64,000 nt of DNA from Mesotaenium endlicherianum (taxonomy: Eukaryota; Streptophyta; Zygnematophyceae; Zygnematales; Mesotaeniaceae), in assembly GCA_009602735.1 (NCBI GenBank), contig WELA01007159.1:23240-87239 (forward strand). The letters run 5' to 3'. Below, in pieces: positions 1 to 11,971 of this stretch (positions are counted from its first letter, which is position 1; each line of letters starts with the position of its first letter). A program made the position numbers and the translations under genes. The notes beneath the pieces are model-generated. The model saw nothing but the letters and a program-made list of their open reading frames with translations, ran no database searches and was not told the DNA's origin.

Positions 1-452
1 TCCCCCTCCTTTTCTTTTCTTGCTGCCTCTGCCATGTAGGGAAGGGTAGCACAGGCCCGCTTTTTCCGTGCATATGGTGCCCCTCCCTCAGGCTGTGAGA
101 CTTGCTGTCTTGCACCCTGCAGAGACTCGTTAGGGTTACTGCAGTATTACTCTATGTTTTCCCTTCTTCACATACATATCCTCCCTCCCCCTCCCCCTAC
201 CCCCCCTCCCAAATCGCAGCCCCCCTTCTCTCCCCCCGGCTGTCCCTGCCATGCCGTTGCCCGCACCGTGGGGCACCTTTGCACCCTGTTGAAGCTTATG
301 TGAGTTTCACAACGCAGGCTCAGACACCGCTGCTGCCGACTTGGAATGCCTGTGCTAGGCTCTGACAGCTGTCACCTCCCGAATGGCACAGTAGACTATC
401 AGTGTGACTGGGCCGTTCTTGGATGGGGGTTGGGCGGACGTGGAGCATGCAG

Positions 453-839
453 GCCATGGAGGCGGCTCTCTGCCACCTGTTGGAGGCGCGACACACGATG
501 TTGGCAAAGGGGGAGGCGCGCGCACGTGTCCAGCTGTCGGAAGCAGGGCGCCAGAAGCTCTGCAAGGCGCTCCGTCTGCTCCTAAAGGAGTTTCTGGGCG
601 CCTGCCTGGCGGCCAACAAGCAGCAGGGGAGGCTGGCGCTGCCGCAAGCTCAGCGCCGTGGCGGCGGCAGCAGCGGCGGCGGCGGCGGCGGCTGCGGCCT
701 GCCTGCTGGCGAGAGAAGAGACAGCAACAGCAGTAGGAGCAGCGAGGAAAACATCCTCCTGGAGAAGCTGAGGGGGATGTATAAGCTGGCCCTCGATCTC
801 GACAATCTCGTGGATGTGGACCGGATGCACCGTATCTAA
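453..839 (+). CDS. possible terminal exon of an unrecognised gene
   Basis: An open frame of 129 codons starts right after a good acceptor (GCATGCAG at 445-452) and ends in TAA at 837-839. The product would open with a leucine- and alanine-rich helical stretch, continue through an Ala/Gly/Arg-rich low-complexity centre produced by a GGC run (about 658-695), and end in an amphipathic helical tail containing KLRGMYKLALDLDNL. The non-repetitive ends look like protein, which is why I list it; the middle is a trinucleotide expansion. No family recognised. Upstream exons would lie left of the window or in the pyrimidine-rich stretch 1-445, where I see none. It could also be a chance open frame in GC-rich DNA. 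Confidence 0.33.
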   Translation, partial: AMEAALCHLLEARHTMLAKGEARARVQLSEAGRQKLCKALRLLLKEFLGACLAANKQQGRLALPQAQRRGGGSSGGGGGGCGLPAGERRDSNSSRSSEENILLEKLRGMYKLALDLDNLVDVDRMHRI

Positions 840-1090
840 GTCTCCAGCTGAGGAGTTCCTAGGAGCTGGAGAACTAGCTGGAGGGGGAGCTGGAGGAGGT
901 GCAGCAGGAGGAGCATAAAGAGGAGCATGAGCAGGAGCAGGAGTAGGAGGGGCGGGGCAGGTGGAGCAGGATGAGCGGGAGGAGGAGGAGCACAAGGGGC
1001 AGGAGATGGAGGGGCTGGAGGAGGAGAAAGAGCAGGAGTGTGGGTGGAGTAGCCAGAGCAGGAGCATGAGGAGGAGGAAAAAGAGCCGCC
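840..1090. repeat. GGAGCAGGA-type purine minisatellite
   Basis: Imperfect purine-rich repeat built on GGAGCAGGA/GGAGGAG. It lies directly behind the stop codon of the preceding open frame and gives long spurious frames on both strands. Confidence 0.8.
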
Positions 1091-1199
1091 ATCTGTTTTT
1101 GGGAACTTGCCCGCATGTATCCTCTCGCAGGCTTCTGCTCTTCTGCGTCGGCTGCCGCCCGCTTTTGCCGCGCGGCAGCCTCATCAGCACCATGGCTCT

Positions 1200-2830
1200 T
1201 CAGTGCTGGCGGAAAGCCTGAGGCCTGTTGGCCTTGTCCTCTGCCAGGAGCAGAGTGTTGAAGGTGAAGGGGTCCTACTACGTTGGTGATGATGGGACCT
1301 ATAGGCTGTCATGCGTGTTTCCGAGTCTCCAGGTGTTTTTTTCCTTTCTATTTCGCCTCTAGCCGCGACAGAGTTGAGAAAAGGGATGTCAGACCCTGAC
1401 TCTGCTTACTGCATGGCAAGGCGGGGAGGTGGAGATTGGCCTTTTCTCTCGTTTTTCTGAGCAGTGTGACGTCCTGCCCATTGTTGCATATTATACTTGC
1501 CTGGCCTTTATGTGAATAGCAAGGGTGTAATGCAGCTGGCATGTGCATCCGGTGCTGTCAGCTGTCAGGGTGATTGTGAAAGATGCAGGAAGCGTTGCGG
1601 TTTGTAGACTTGGGGGTTGGCTGTGGCCTAAAGATGTGGAAAGTCTGCAGTTTACTAATATGCTTTTTATTAACTGTCAATAATAGAAGTGCAAGCGTGT
1701 GACCTCAGGTTCTTGCATGGGCAGCAGGGTGGTACTTAGGAACACTTGGAGCTGGAAAACATCTAGCTTTGATCAAGTGGCAGACATTATTGAGGTTGGA
1801 GGTATCTCTCGCTGTATGTACTTATATTTTTTTGTCAAAGGCCACTGCATGCCATTCGGAGTAATAAATGTCTTATGATGGTAAGTTTGAGGCATGTACA
1901 ACAAAGCAGGATTCGCTCTGAGGCACAAATTGATGACAGCATTGAGCCATGACGTTGGCGCCGTCATAGATATATTACATGATATCACTCCTTAATATTT
2001 TGCCAAAGTATTCATATGTCGACCAACGCCAAGTAAAAGAACTGCTTCAAACATATACAGTTAGTGCGGTGGGCTTGAATTCTGCCAAGTTAGAAGAGAA
2101 TTTACGTGCAAGAGAAAGAGTGAGAAGAATGAAAAGCACGTCCAAAGGAAACGCCTAAATTAATCGTAACTGGACATGACAGTTGCAGACTTGATGCAGC
2201 TACAGTATTTATTTGCACGATCACTCTTATAGTTAGTTAACCTATACGTTTTACATATGGACAATTAATATACTTCACATTATCATTGGAAAACAACCAG
2301 CTGAAAAGGTGTGGGCAGCTTGAGCCATGCTGCATGTGCCAAATTAGAATGACTTCACATACCTTTTGTTCATGCAGTAACTAACAAGTTAAGAGGTTGA
2401 AAATGTGCAGGGAAACCATTCGTAGCATCACCCCAAGTCCAGCTCCCTTTCTACTTGTCCTTGCTTAGAACATACAGAATCTGAATTTCCTACACTAGTT
2501 CATTTCATCCAATCTTCCACTTAAAGCCATAGAAATCATGACCCCATCACGTCATGCACAATAATTGCGCATCAAAGATCTTATCAAACATTCTGAACAG
2601 AATACTGAATAGTAACAGGAACTAAGTACCTCACGCACATTAAGAGACTGAAAGTCCTAACACTCCAGTCCGGTCAATGGTCCAGGACCCTCTATCTTTA
2701 CAAGCCTTTTTGATGTATACTACCTCTACGTCTTTGACAGGCTACATCCCCATCCTATATTGTTCAAATACGACCATCCTTTTGTAGGGTACAACTATGT
2801 GACATAGTATAAATACCACTGGCATATAGC
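1200..2830. other. AT-rich stretch without recognisable genes
   Basis: The longest open frames here are short (about 60-70 codons) and show no domain or splice pattern. I see no element ends. It runs into the outer end of the inverted duplication near 2830. Confidence 0.5.
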
Positions 2831-4054
2831 CACTATAACGCTCTAAACGCTCACGATTCACGAAGGCAAGCAGCTAGCACGGAACAACATTTCAACGAAA
2901 AGACTCCCACTCCATCGTGGGCCAATCTGGTGAACCACATTGAAAACACCAGAGCCATCATTTCTGTCGCGAGTGCATGCCTCCCATCTCCCCATCCATT
3001 GTGTCACTCACTCACTTGATGTCCTCACCAGCTTCAGCTAGCAACAAATGTGAACCTCTCCCCCGGCCGCCAGTCCCACATTTTGGCTTATAATGAAGAT
3101 GACATGCATTATTCGGATTCCACCACATTGCCTAGAGACGTCAATGTTTGATCATGTGGCTGTCTAAAAAGACAGGCATCAAAGACGTAATTTAAAAAGG
3201 CCTCATGCTAGGCGGTAATGAAAACATCAACCACAAAATAGCATCACATGCAAACAATGACATGCCCAAGTACCAAGGAATTAATCATCACGATAAAAAT
3301 GGCACATCTATGATCTTTGAAGGCCTTAAGGGTGAAGGCAGTGAGAACAGGGCCAGTGGTCAGCATTATTGAGTGAGGATAGAACTTTTTTGCGCCAAGA
3401 ACTGCACACAATGGTGCCAGCCAGTATCAAGCACCAAGAGCACCACGACACTTGATCCGCCAGCCTCTAACTAGCTCCAAGTAAGTCCACTCATGGTCAA
3501 CTTTTGGCCAACTTAGAGTCAACTCACTGGTATGACTCAAATACTGTGAGCCCATAGAACTACCCCAAACACCATGGAACCACTACTGACCACTACCCCT
3601 AGAAAATCTTGAAAGGGCCATGAAGGCTGAAGCCAAAGACTAAAGCCTGAAAGCTGAAGCTAAGCACCGAGAGGACCTGACCCTAGGATTCTCCATACGT
3701 TCTCCAGACAACCTGCTGAACATCCCCTGGACGCTCCAAAACCTCAACCTCCTCTAGGCACTCAACTCAAGATCTGACATCAGTGGACATTCAGAGCCAT
3801 TACCAAAGCTCGTCAGGACCCCCGCAAACGCTACAGGCACCTCCAGAGGACAGCTGCAAGGCAATGTCCTCCAAAAGAACAAGCGTTCAGCACCCCTCCA
3901 CACGACTTGTGACAATCAACAGCATATGACCTATGGCCTTCCACAGCTGACTACTTTGACCAGGCTGCATCGGCTACATAGATACAAAAACTCGCAGTAT
4001 TCACATACTAGATGCAATGCACGGGGAAGTCAGAATGCACGGGGGAGCCACCTA

Positions 4055-5375
4055 CTACATCACATGAAGCAGTGCCTCCATTGTCCAGCTCGTAGAGGCC
4101 TTCTCCTTCAAGCTTCTTTTGATTACAAGGGGCCCGTGCCACGCTGCCTGCTGCTCCGAGAGGCACGCGGCCTGTTGCTCCGCAGGACACGCTGCCTGTT
4201 CCGAGGGGCATGCTGCCTGCTGCTCTGAGGGGCACGATGCCTGCTGCTCCAAAGGGCAAGATGCCTGCTGCTCCGACGGGCACGCTGCCTGCTCTGGGGT
4301 GCAACCTGCCTTCTCTGGGCCAGCACCTTGATAATCTCGAAGTACATTACGAACTATGAAGATGTTTTTATTGTGCGTTGCGCTGACCTGGGCAAAGAGC
4401 GCGTAGTCAATCGTATGGCACGTCGGACAGGCGCCACAGACGGATTGAAAGCCATTAATGCAGATCTGCACAAAAAGCAGACGATAAAAAAAAAAAAGTG
4501 TTCGTGGTGAGAGAGAGAGGGGGCTTTCACAAAGCTCCTGCACTCTGATTCTTTCTGCCACTTGGCAGACAGCTGGGCAACTTCACTATCTCCTCCCCAG
4601 CTTCCACATATACCTAGTTAGATGGTGAGATGGTGGAAGGTAGGTCTTAAAGACTGCAGGCAAAAGACGAGCAATTTCTTCACAGCCTTGGGAGAACAGG
4701 CAGGCCCGAGCCTGCATGCCTCTCCCCTAGCTTACACACATGCATTGAACAAACGTATAACAAGGCCACGCGTAAAAAGCATGCATCCCTGCTACAGTTG
4801 TAAGGCCCAACCTCACAAAAGTCCTCAGCTTTGTGCACTAAGCCTTTGCGACTGCCTGAGCAGCCCACGGTCTGCTTTTATAGTTAAATGTTCGGCAACA
4901 CGTAAGCTGTATCTGTAAGCAAAAAAATACAGTGTCATACATGCTATATCAGATGGCCTCATGTGCAGTCTCTTTTGCATGCCGCTCGACTCACCTCGTG
5001 AAATAGATGTCCACATATGGGCAACAAGCTTATGCACTCGTCTCCAGAAACCTGAGGCCAGGTCAAAGCTGTCAGGCAGACGGGACACCCTTGTCCTTCC
5101 TCGCCATATGACCAAAGTGGTCTCACCGTCATGTTACATGCGGACCTCATTATCAAGTAGCGGCTGCTAAACTCTTTGGCGTTCAGTAGCGCTTGCCTCA
5201 CGGTCATTTTTTCGCCTTCTTTGGTGATAAAGACTCTAGAACGGCAAATGCAGCATCTCACCCTGTAACCCAAGTTTGGGTAACGTTCTAAAAGTTGACG
5301 TGCACACAAGACGCCGAGGAGGAAAGCGACTGCATACAAAAGGACATTTAAAGCAATCCAAGCGAGTGACCCCAT
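4055..5375 (-). CDS. membrane-anchored RING-H2 protein with octapeptide-repeat tail
   Basis: Two exons, 4995-5375 and 4055-4465, joined in phase 0, give 263 residues. The ATG at 5375 is chosen because the upstream in-frame codon at 5417 is GTG. Residues 4-24 form a membrane segment, followed by a Cys-rich strip (CCIC, 41-44) and the family motif VRQALLNAKEF (59-69). The RING has ligands C97, C100, C121, H123, H126, C129, C140 and C143, a complete C3-H2-C3 set; the intron falls between H126 and C129. Such domains normally act as E3 ubiquitin ligases, here presumably at a membrane. The tail carries about seven units of an ACPSEQQ-type octapeptide. The gene lies in the inverted duplication and is the intact counterpart of 34898-36191. 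Substrates are unknown. Confidence 0.75.
4135..4320 (-). repeat. 24-bp coding tandem repeat (octapeptide array)
   Basis: Units of 24 bases, occasionally 21, encode ACPSEQQA variants in the tail of the RING gene. Unit length changes are multiples of three, so the frame is kept. Several other frames on both strands are also open across the array. Confidence 0.8.
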
Positions 5376-6649
5376 GTTGGAAACTGGTCTGCGCGCTGAC
5401 GGGCGCTGAATAAGCACGGCACTTACCGATCACACTTGAGAGAGGAGACTGAATGAAGGTCTTTGTATACACCTCCGTGATGGCTCAGCTGTGAAGGCAG
5501 CAGGTTGGCCAGACGTACATACGCTGTATATAGGCGCTCGGCTGCAGAAACTTGCATAATTGCACGCTGTGTTAGATGACTGCAATAAGTAAACATGATA
5601 TATATATCTTATGGACATTATATAGATTTTTATCAAATGTTTACTTCGCAATCTGTACATAAGCCGTGACTTGGACATCCATCATCTTTTCGGCGGTCCC
5701 CTCTCACCCATATCCTTGAGCTCACTCTTAGCCAGTCTGCGCTCACTTCAGCTTGGTACAGTAAGCTTCGGCTTGTCCGAGTCAGTTCTGATTGCTCTTT
5801 CGCCAACCGCGACCAGCCACTTGGCCAAAGCCTTTGGAATCTCTTCTATGGATTTATTGAATGTTGCTAGGACGTCGCCTGGAACGACTCGATGAACTTG
5901 ACGTGTATTCCCTCGTATAGTATTCACTCTAGATTTTTTGGCGTCTGAAACGGCCTGTTTCGCGTCTGAAATTTCGACGTCGCGTCTCATGAAATGCGAA
6001 TCCCACGCCCGTTATCTGGGAGCCCCGGTGTCCGTAATTTTCATCAGAAAGTTAGCTTCATGAAGTGGTTTTCAGTTCCTAGTCTCCTGAAAGGCAATCC
6101 TAGCATTTTATCTTAAATCCACTCATTATGGTATTGCTGACTATGTTTCATATAAACCAATCTGACACTGGTTTCCTATTTTTAAGGCAAAAATTATTCC
6201 AGCTTCTGCTTCATGAGTGCTCTCCATACATTTTCTCCTGCTTATTATCAGCTGTTATTTATCTGCAATTATCCTTCCCTAACGCATATTACCCATGCAT
6301 TGTTTCCATTCAATACTCTTGCGGATACAAATATGATATTGCCATGCTTCGCCCATTCCTCACTTTCTCATAAGATGTACATGTATATTGCCCAATTAGG
6401 TTCACAAGGCTATTAATGTAATATCTTCCGATGTGTACATGTGACTTCAACTCAGCCATACATGATTTCATACAAATGTTGAATGAACAATGTCATTTAC
6501 TCAGAGCATGAAAATAAAAAAAGAGTCTTATAGCAAGACTAGTGCATCTTCTACATAACTATCAAACAATGTGAGTACTCCATTACATTAGATATGGTTG
6601 TACATTTCTGAAGCATCTGCATGCCTCTGTTGCTGTATCTACCCTGTGT

Positions 6650-9130
6650 TCACTCCTTCCCACTTGCTTCGCCATCATCTTCAAACAGGCTCGAAGTTCT
6701 TGCCTTCTTCTTCACCCCTTTGGTGGTGGAGCCTGACTTCAAGCCTGATTTGCCGAGTGTCATGCGAGCCACGGGACTTTTGAAGCCACCTGTCACCATT
6801 CAACAAATGCATTCATATTAGTGCAATGATCTGCTGATTAAGGCACTCTTCCTTCGTAGGATTGAAATAGCATATTACTGCAATTATGTCACAATACCGA
6901 GCCTGCTTTTGATCAACATACAGCTGCCTCCATATTTAAAGCTAGTCCCTGGTACTGACAGCTGCCCCTTTCCCAGGCCCCCAAATGTATGCTCCATCAA
7001 GGAATATGTAAGAAAACTACTGCCCCCTGCAGTTGACACCCACTCTTACAATGCGTAGGCACTTTGAAATTCTGCCTACACACATAAAAGCACTTGCACA
7101 TGCGATTGCACCACTTTTTAACCAATCTGCTACACCTGAATGCCTCCACAAGCAAGCATGCAAGCATCAGATCCTCGCACAGAAGTAGCAAGTGCAAGTC
7201 ACTTACTGCTTTCTTCTGTTGCACTCTGGACAGCAACCTTTCGTTGGGCTGCCATGAACTCCTCAGCCTTTTTCTTCTTCTCTTGCTTCTGCAGCGGACC
7301 ACAAAGCAATGCTCACTAAATAGAAACAGTTTTTCAGCAATAGGCAAATAGTCACACAGTCATTCACTCTTAACTGCTCTGCAGCACATCTGACAGTTAG
7401 AGAAAGAGATAGATCTTACCTTCTGGTTGACATGGTAAGCCTCCACGTGCTCCCTCATATCGTCCTCCAAATCCCTGAAGAGATCCTCATTCTTTATTCC
7501 ATGATCTTTCCAGGGTTTGTGCACGAAGATTGCCGAGAGGCATGCTTCCAGATACTCGGTAGAGAGCTTATCCCCCTCCCAGTCTGACTCAGTCACAGGC
7601 GGACAATCTTCTCTGATGTACCTGTTGAAGTCACCAATGCTCTGATTGTACAGAGTGGTCAATTTCTGCACGCATCACATTTGTCTTGAGAGTGTTAATA
7701 AAAGAGCAACACAATCTCATGAACACCGCTATGTGTATGCAGTACCTACAGAGAGAGGTCACACTTTCACAACCTTTATATGGACTGCATTAACTGCACA
7801 ATAAAAGGTAATGAGAGGTATTTCTCACCCGCCGTATGGGGTTCACGATCGACTCCCTCAAAACCTCGTTGGCGTTCAGCTCCATAAGCTTCTTTTCCAT
7901 GCATCTAGGTCCGCCAACCATAGCTGGATGCCCCTGCTGCCGGAGTATGTGCAGGACAGCTATCAGCTGCCTGTCCCTCTCCAAAGGATTTTTCCCGTAC
8001 ATATTGGTGACGCATGTTTTGCGTGTCTCGTCCCAGTGTTCCTTATCTGCCCTCACCTGCACATTTCCAACATAATTTGAGTAGCTATTGAGCTGACGAT
8101 CAGAGTCGCCCTCATATAGCATTGTCGGGTTCCAGTTCCACATTGATATGAGTCTGGGATAAGGAGCTACACTCGTGAAGATTTGGGATAAGGAGCTACA
8201 CTCGTGAAGATTGAAGTACATAGCAACAATGCAGAATACAGGTACAAATTTCAGGCTCATACACGATTCATGAGGGCAAACATAAGTGTATAATGTACGG
8301 ACAATGGCTTACCGCATGAGGCTCTTCTTCCTTCACCTCCTTTGTCCCTGGAATCTGCTTCCCATCGGTAAAGTTGGCTATCTGCAATGCTATCGTGTTC
8401 ACCTTTGTATTTAGTGCCCCGATTGCGTCAAGTAATTTGTCTTCCCTTGTGGCTACCATCCTCAATACATCAGCAATACCCTGTTTACAGCCTTCAATGG
8501 CTTCTGCTACTTTGCCATCCCGCCCCTGCTTCTCCCCCAGCAATTCAGGGACTACGGGCCTCTCCATATTTTTAAATCTGCGCTTTAACAGCCCCCGCAC
8601 CTCTTTCATTGCTCCCATTACCTCATTCCTATACGGGGAATAGTCTTTTGCACCCATGAAGAAATCTTCTAGAGCTTCTCTACAAGGCCTCAAAGCGTCT
8701 ACTTGGGCCAGTGTACGTACTTTGTGGGCAGGAACATGTATGGAAAGGCTGTTCACATTGACTTCGTTGGGTACTATTCCCCCTTCTAGGGAGTTTCTCT
8801 CCAAGGAGGTATCATTATCGCAGTCCTCTTCCTCACAGCGTCTCTCATGTGCAGTGACAATATCCTGAATGTCAGACAGATTCTTTTTCTTTGTAGCCCT
8901 CGCTTCTTTCATGGCCTCTGCAGACTCCTTCAATACCCCGTTCTCACAACCTTCTACATCGTCTTCTTGTGTTGCGGTCTGAGACTCTAAAAACCTTTGC
9001 GACGGACCCCTATTCCTAGCAGACTTACCCCGTAACCCTTTGTAGGATTAGCGGTTTTTGTAGGCAACTGCTCCTCCTCATTGCTCTCACTGTAATGTTC
9101 ACTCCCTTCACCACTTTTGGTTGCGGCCAT
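6650..9130 (-). CDS. unrecognised coiled-coil, lysine-rich multi-exon protein
   Basis: Exons seen: 8313-9130, 7829 to about 8165, 7420-7665 (82 codons), 7207-7288 and 6650-6789. The last three junctions have good GT-AG sites and matching phases. The ATG at 9130 opens an acidic N-terminus (MAATKSGEGSEHYSES); the reading frame changes once near 9031-9046 beside a short C run, probably a one-base error or a lesion. The body is helical and charged, with a coiled-coil region (MKEVRGLLKRRFKNME), a Trp-containing domain (NWNPTMLYEGDSDRQ) and a lysine-rich tail (KQEKKKKAEEFMAAQ) suggesting nuclear location. The phase between the first two exons does not close as drawn, so a small exon may be missing. 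The gene is divergent from the HIRAN gene. I do not recognise the family. Confidence 0.6.
8156..8213. repeat. 29-bp tandem duplication at an exon edge
   Basis: The same 28-29 base segment, starting GGGATAAGGAGCTACACTCG, occurs twice head to tail. It covers the acceptor side of the exon that begins near 8165 on the minus strand and duplicates a potential AG acceptor. Confidence 0.9.
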
Positions 9131-9585
9131 TCAATGTTAATGGAGTCGGTTAATAATCGAGAACACCCCACAGCCGTTTCATGGCCCTGCAGCTATATTA
9201 GTGACCTGATTTCTGTTGCTCGCAAACGTGTTTTTCTGAAACCTATCCTCCTAAATCCGCTTCGATTGCTTACAGCACCCCTCATCTACTTCTCACGCTT
9301 CCACAAACCACGTATCATGAATCTCCTTTGGCCACGTCATTTGTTTTTTTGAAATTGTTGACAAAATTCAAATGTCTAAATTCAAATGTCCAAATTCAAA
9401 TGTGAAAAATCGACAGTGAATTTCCAAATTTCAGATTTGTGTTGTGACTTTCCATGCACTTGTTGGCCGGATAAAGTCTTTGTGCAAGTTTGCCATGCTC
9501 TCGTCCTTCATGAATCATATATAGCTAGAACAAAGCATGCCCACATCTTTCAACGAAGACAACTTGGCTTGCCTCTTCTTTAGTT
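9131..9585. promoter_or_regulatory. shared upstream region of two divergent genes
   Basis: This 455-base stretch separates the start codons of the coiled-coil gene (minus) and the HIRAN gene (plus), so it should hold both promoters. It contains three tandem 14-base units of TTCAAATGTCTAAA type at 9367-9408. Promoter function is inferred from position only. Confidence 0.5.
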
Positions 9586-11113
9586 ATGTCTCAAATCATA
9601 CTTGCAAGCAGATTCAATGGCAGTAATTGTGAGTCTCTGAGCCAGACAACAGCAATGATTAACCCGGCCCCTCCTCTCAATGAAATCCGTGGCCACGGCC
9701 CTACCCTGTCAGACCCTATTGTTGTAGACCCCAACAGTGGGTACCCAATTGCAAGTACCGTGGATGTACAACGACCCACCGAAGGTAGCATTTCAGCCAG
9801 GCATAACTTAGCAGATGATGAAGCTTATCTCGGCCTCGTGAAGGTGTCCATTGTTGGGCTCTCCTACTACGATGGCTTCATTAACCCACGTGAGGTACGT
9901 CGTACGTTACTGTTATGCCTGTGCTACAATTCATGGCCTTCATTCTATTTTTGGGGTGCACCTTGTGGAATTTGTTTGGTTGACACCTGCAACCACCTCT
10001 GTTGGCATATATTCTCTATCATGCATGGGGAAGTTTGTGTTTATGCCTGCTGCATGCTCCAAAATAGATTGTGCTCCAGCCCGTTGTATTTCTTGGTGGT
10101 GCTTGCATGCTATATATATTGTTGTACGTCTTAATTGTGCACTATGCACTTATATATTAATTTCTGTGTGCATATGTCATGCCTTTAATTTGCAGTCAGT
10201 GACACTCAAAAGAAATCCAGGCAACCTCGTTGATTTTAATGCAATTGAAGTGTACAGCGTTCGCCGTACTCAAGTGGGCCACATAGCTGCAGATGAAGCT
10301 TATTACCTTGCCGTTCTTCTAGACGACAATTTGGCATCTATGGAGGCTTCTGTGGGATACTTTGAGTCCTCCGAGTACACTGTAAGTTGATGTTAATCTG
10401 CAAACACGTGTCATTTGCATTTGTCTTGTTATATTGCACACTTTAAGTTACTTTCATTGATTGTTATCATATACAGCTTCTTCTCTGCTCCCTTTTTGTC
10501 AAGTGATCTCATTTCAATTATGTGTCGCGTAACTAACTGGGTCATGGGCATTGCATGTATCCCTGTGTAGGTACCAGCCCAGATCCGTATCTACAGCTCT
10601 CTGGAAAACAAGAACCAAGTTCTACGCTTCTTGCGCAAGGCCCACATAAGATTCAGCATTTCACATCATGCCGCGCAGGTCAGGGATGCTGCCACTTCCA
10701 TGCCTGGGCTGGTATGTCATCTATGAATACCCATGCACATCATTCTGCTTTGCACCTGCATTTTCTTGCTAACAACATATTTTACCGCATATGCATGCGT
10801 CAACACAATTTTATGTATTCTGGTGTTGTTACAGTCTCGACCGTTGCATGGGCCCAGGACAGCTACTCGTGTGCGGGTAGCTGGCGATCGGTTTGCTGCT
10901 GACACTGAGATTGTTGTTGCTAGTAGAGTACCCTTGCAGTCAATTGAGGGTAGGGCAGAATTTTTATCAGACACTCAAAACAGTAATGTAGTTGATCAGC
11001 AAGCAACGAGTATAACGCAACTGTGTATGCAGAATGTAGTATGCGATCACGTGCTGCCGCCTTCTGTGAGTAGGCCATGTGAATTGTGTGAGATGCTTAA
11101 TGATGTTGAATAA
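9586..11113 (+). CDS. stand-alone HIRAN-domain protein
   Basis: Four exons, 9586-9894, 10196-10381, 10571-10711 and 10835-11113, all phase 0 with GT-AG sites, give 304 residues. Residues 82-195 read as a HIRAN domain: VGLSYYDGFINPRE, then VTLKRNPGNLVDFNAIEV and QVGHIAADEAYYLAVLLDD. This closely follows the HLTF/Rad5 pattern GLRYYxGxVN, LxRDPxNxxDxNAIxV, QVGHL. In HLTF that domain grips single-stranded DNA 3' ends during fork remodelling. Here no SNF2 helicase or RING follows; the protein ends after a low-complexity tail with CELC near the C-terminus. The first 80 residues look disordered. It is divergently paired with the gene at 6650-9130. DNA binding is inferred from the family; the cellular role is unknown. 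Confidence 0.82.
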
Positions 11114-11971
11114 CTTGTACAAACACATTATTTCCATAAGTACATGAATGTGGCAAGTGATAAGTGTACCCGATTAAGGGACCCCATCTTATTTCATTGG
11201 AGATTGTTGAGGTTAATGTTATGAACTGTATGCATACTGTGGTTGTGGATGCTAAGTAGGTGTGTGCTTTGTACGGCCTTATGATTGTACACTCTGCAAT
11301 TGGCAATAACTAGTTTTCTTTTATAAATGCAGCACCTTTTCATACTCATGGCAAGTGGTGTATTATGCGTACCCAAGTTGTGATTCATGTTTGTCATATG
11401 TTTGCACTCCTTGTCACATGAAGTATATGGCATGCATTGTTCGTAAAAGTTATTCATGCTTATCATACATATATGTTTTACAAACCCCTTTACATCCAGT
11501 ACAAACACATCCCAGACCGCTTATGTAACCAGTGAATGTGTCCTGTGCCCTCAAAATATCTTATTATTTATACGGTGTGCACAGTTGTAATGCCTACTAA
11601 ACCTGTTGACAAGCACCCAATCAAAACCGGTACAATAGGGATTCATACACCGAATAGATGACATGTCAGCATGCACTCCACCAATTCTATGACTGGAACA
11701 AAAAGTGCACCATTCGAGCGGTACATCCATATCTGAAGACCTTACTGCTTTTAAACCGCTATTGCACTTAATTGAAAACTAAATACTTAGCACTAGCATA
11801 CCTAAAATGAATATAGGTTCCTTCTTCGCCTGCATGGACACCCTCACAAATCCTGCCCATGCACATGCGTTACATAGAGTTAGTAAAAGTATTGACCACA
11901 ACGAGTGTATACATAATGGATCACTTAAATGCACGTAAAGTGTCTTGCAAAGGACTGCCCCACAATACTAC
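11114..11971. other. intergenic AT-rich stretch
   Basis: Tail-to-tail spacer between the HIRAN gene and the minus-strand gene at 11972-14071. Any 3' exons of that minus-strand gene would lie here, but I cannot define one. Confidence 0.4.

Larger units (their letters stand above)
2830..5935 (-). repeat. inverted segmental duplication, copy A (partner 34335-37490)
   Basis: Matching blocks run in opposite orientation along the whole length. The segment around 5671-5930 reads as the reverse complement of 34335-34585, the RING exons at 4055-5375 match 34898-36191, and the block around 2930-3090 matches 37235-37430. By eye the coding part is roughly 90 percent identical and the flanks lower. The copy therefore carries a whole gene plus about 0.5 kb upstream and 1.2 kb downstream. 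Ends are approximate; I see no terminal repeats or target-site duplication, so this looks like a segmental duplication rather than a mobile element. Confidence 0.85.

Noticed and set aside
9022-9036. 13-base GT-AG intron in the coiled-coil gene
   Set aside because: Far below any plausible spliceosomal intron length; a sequence error or lesion is simpler.
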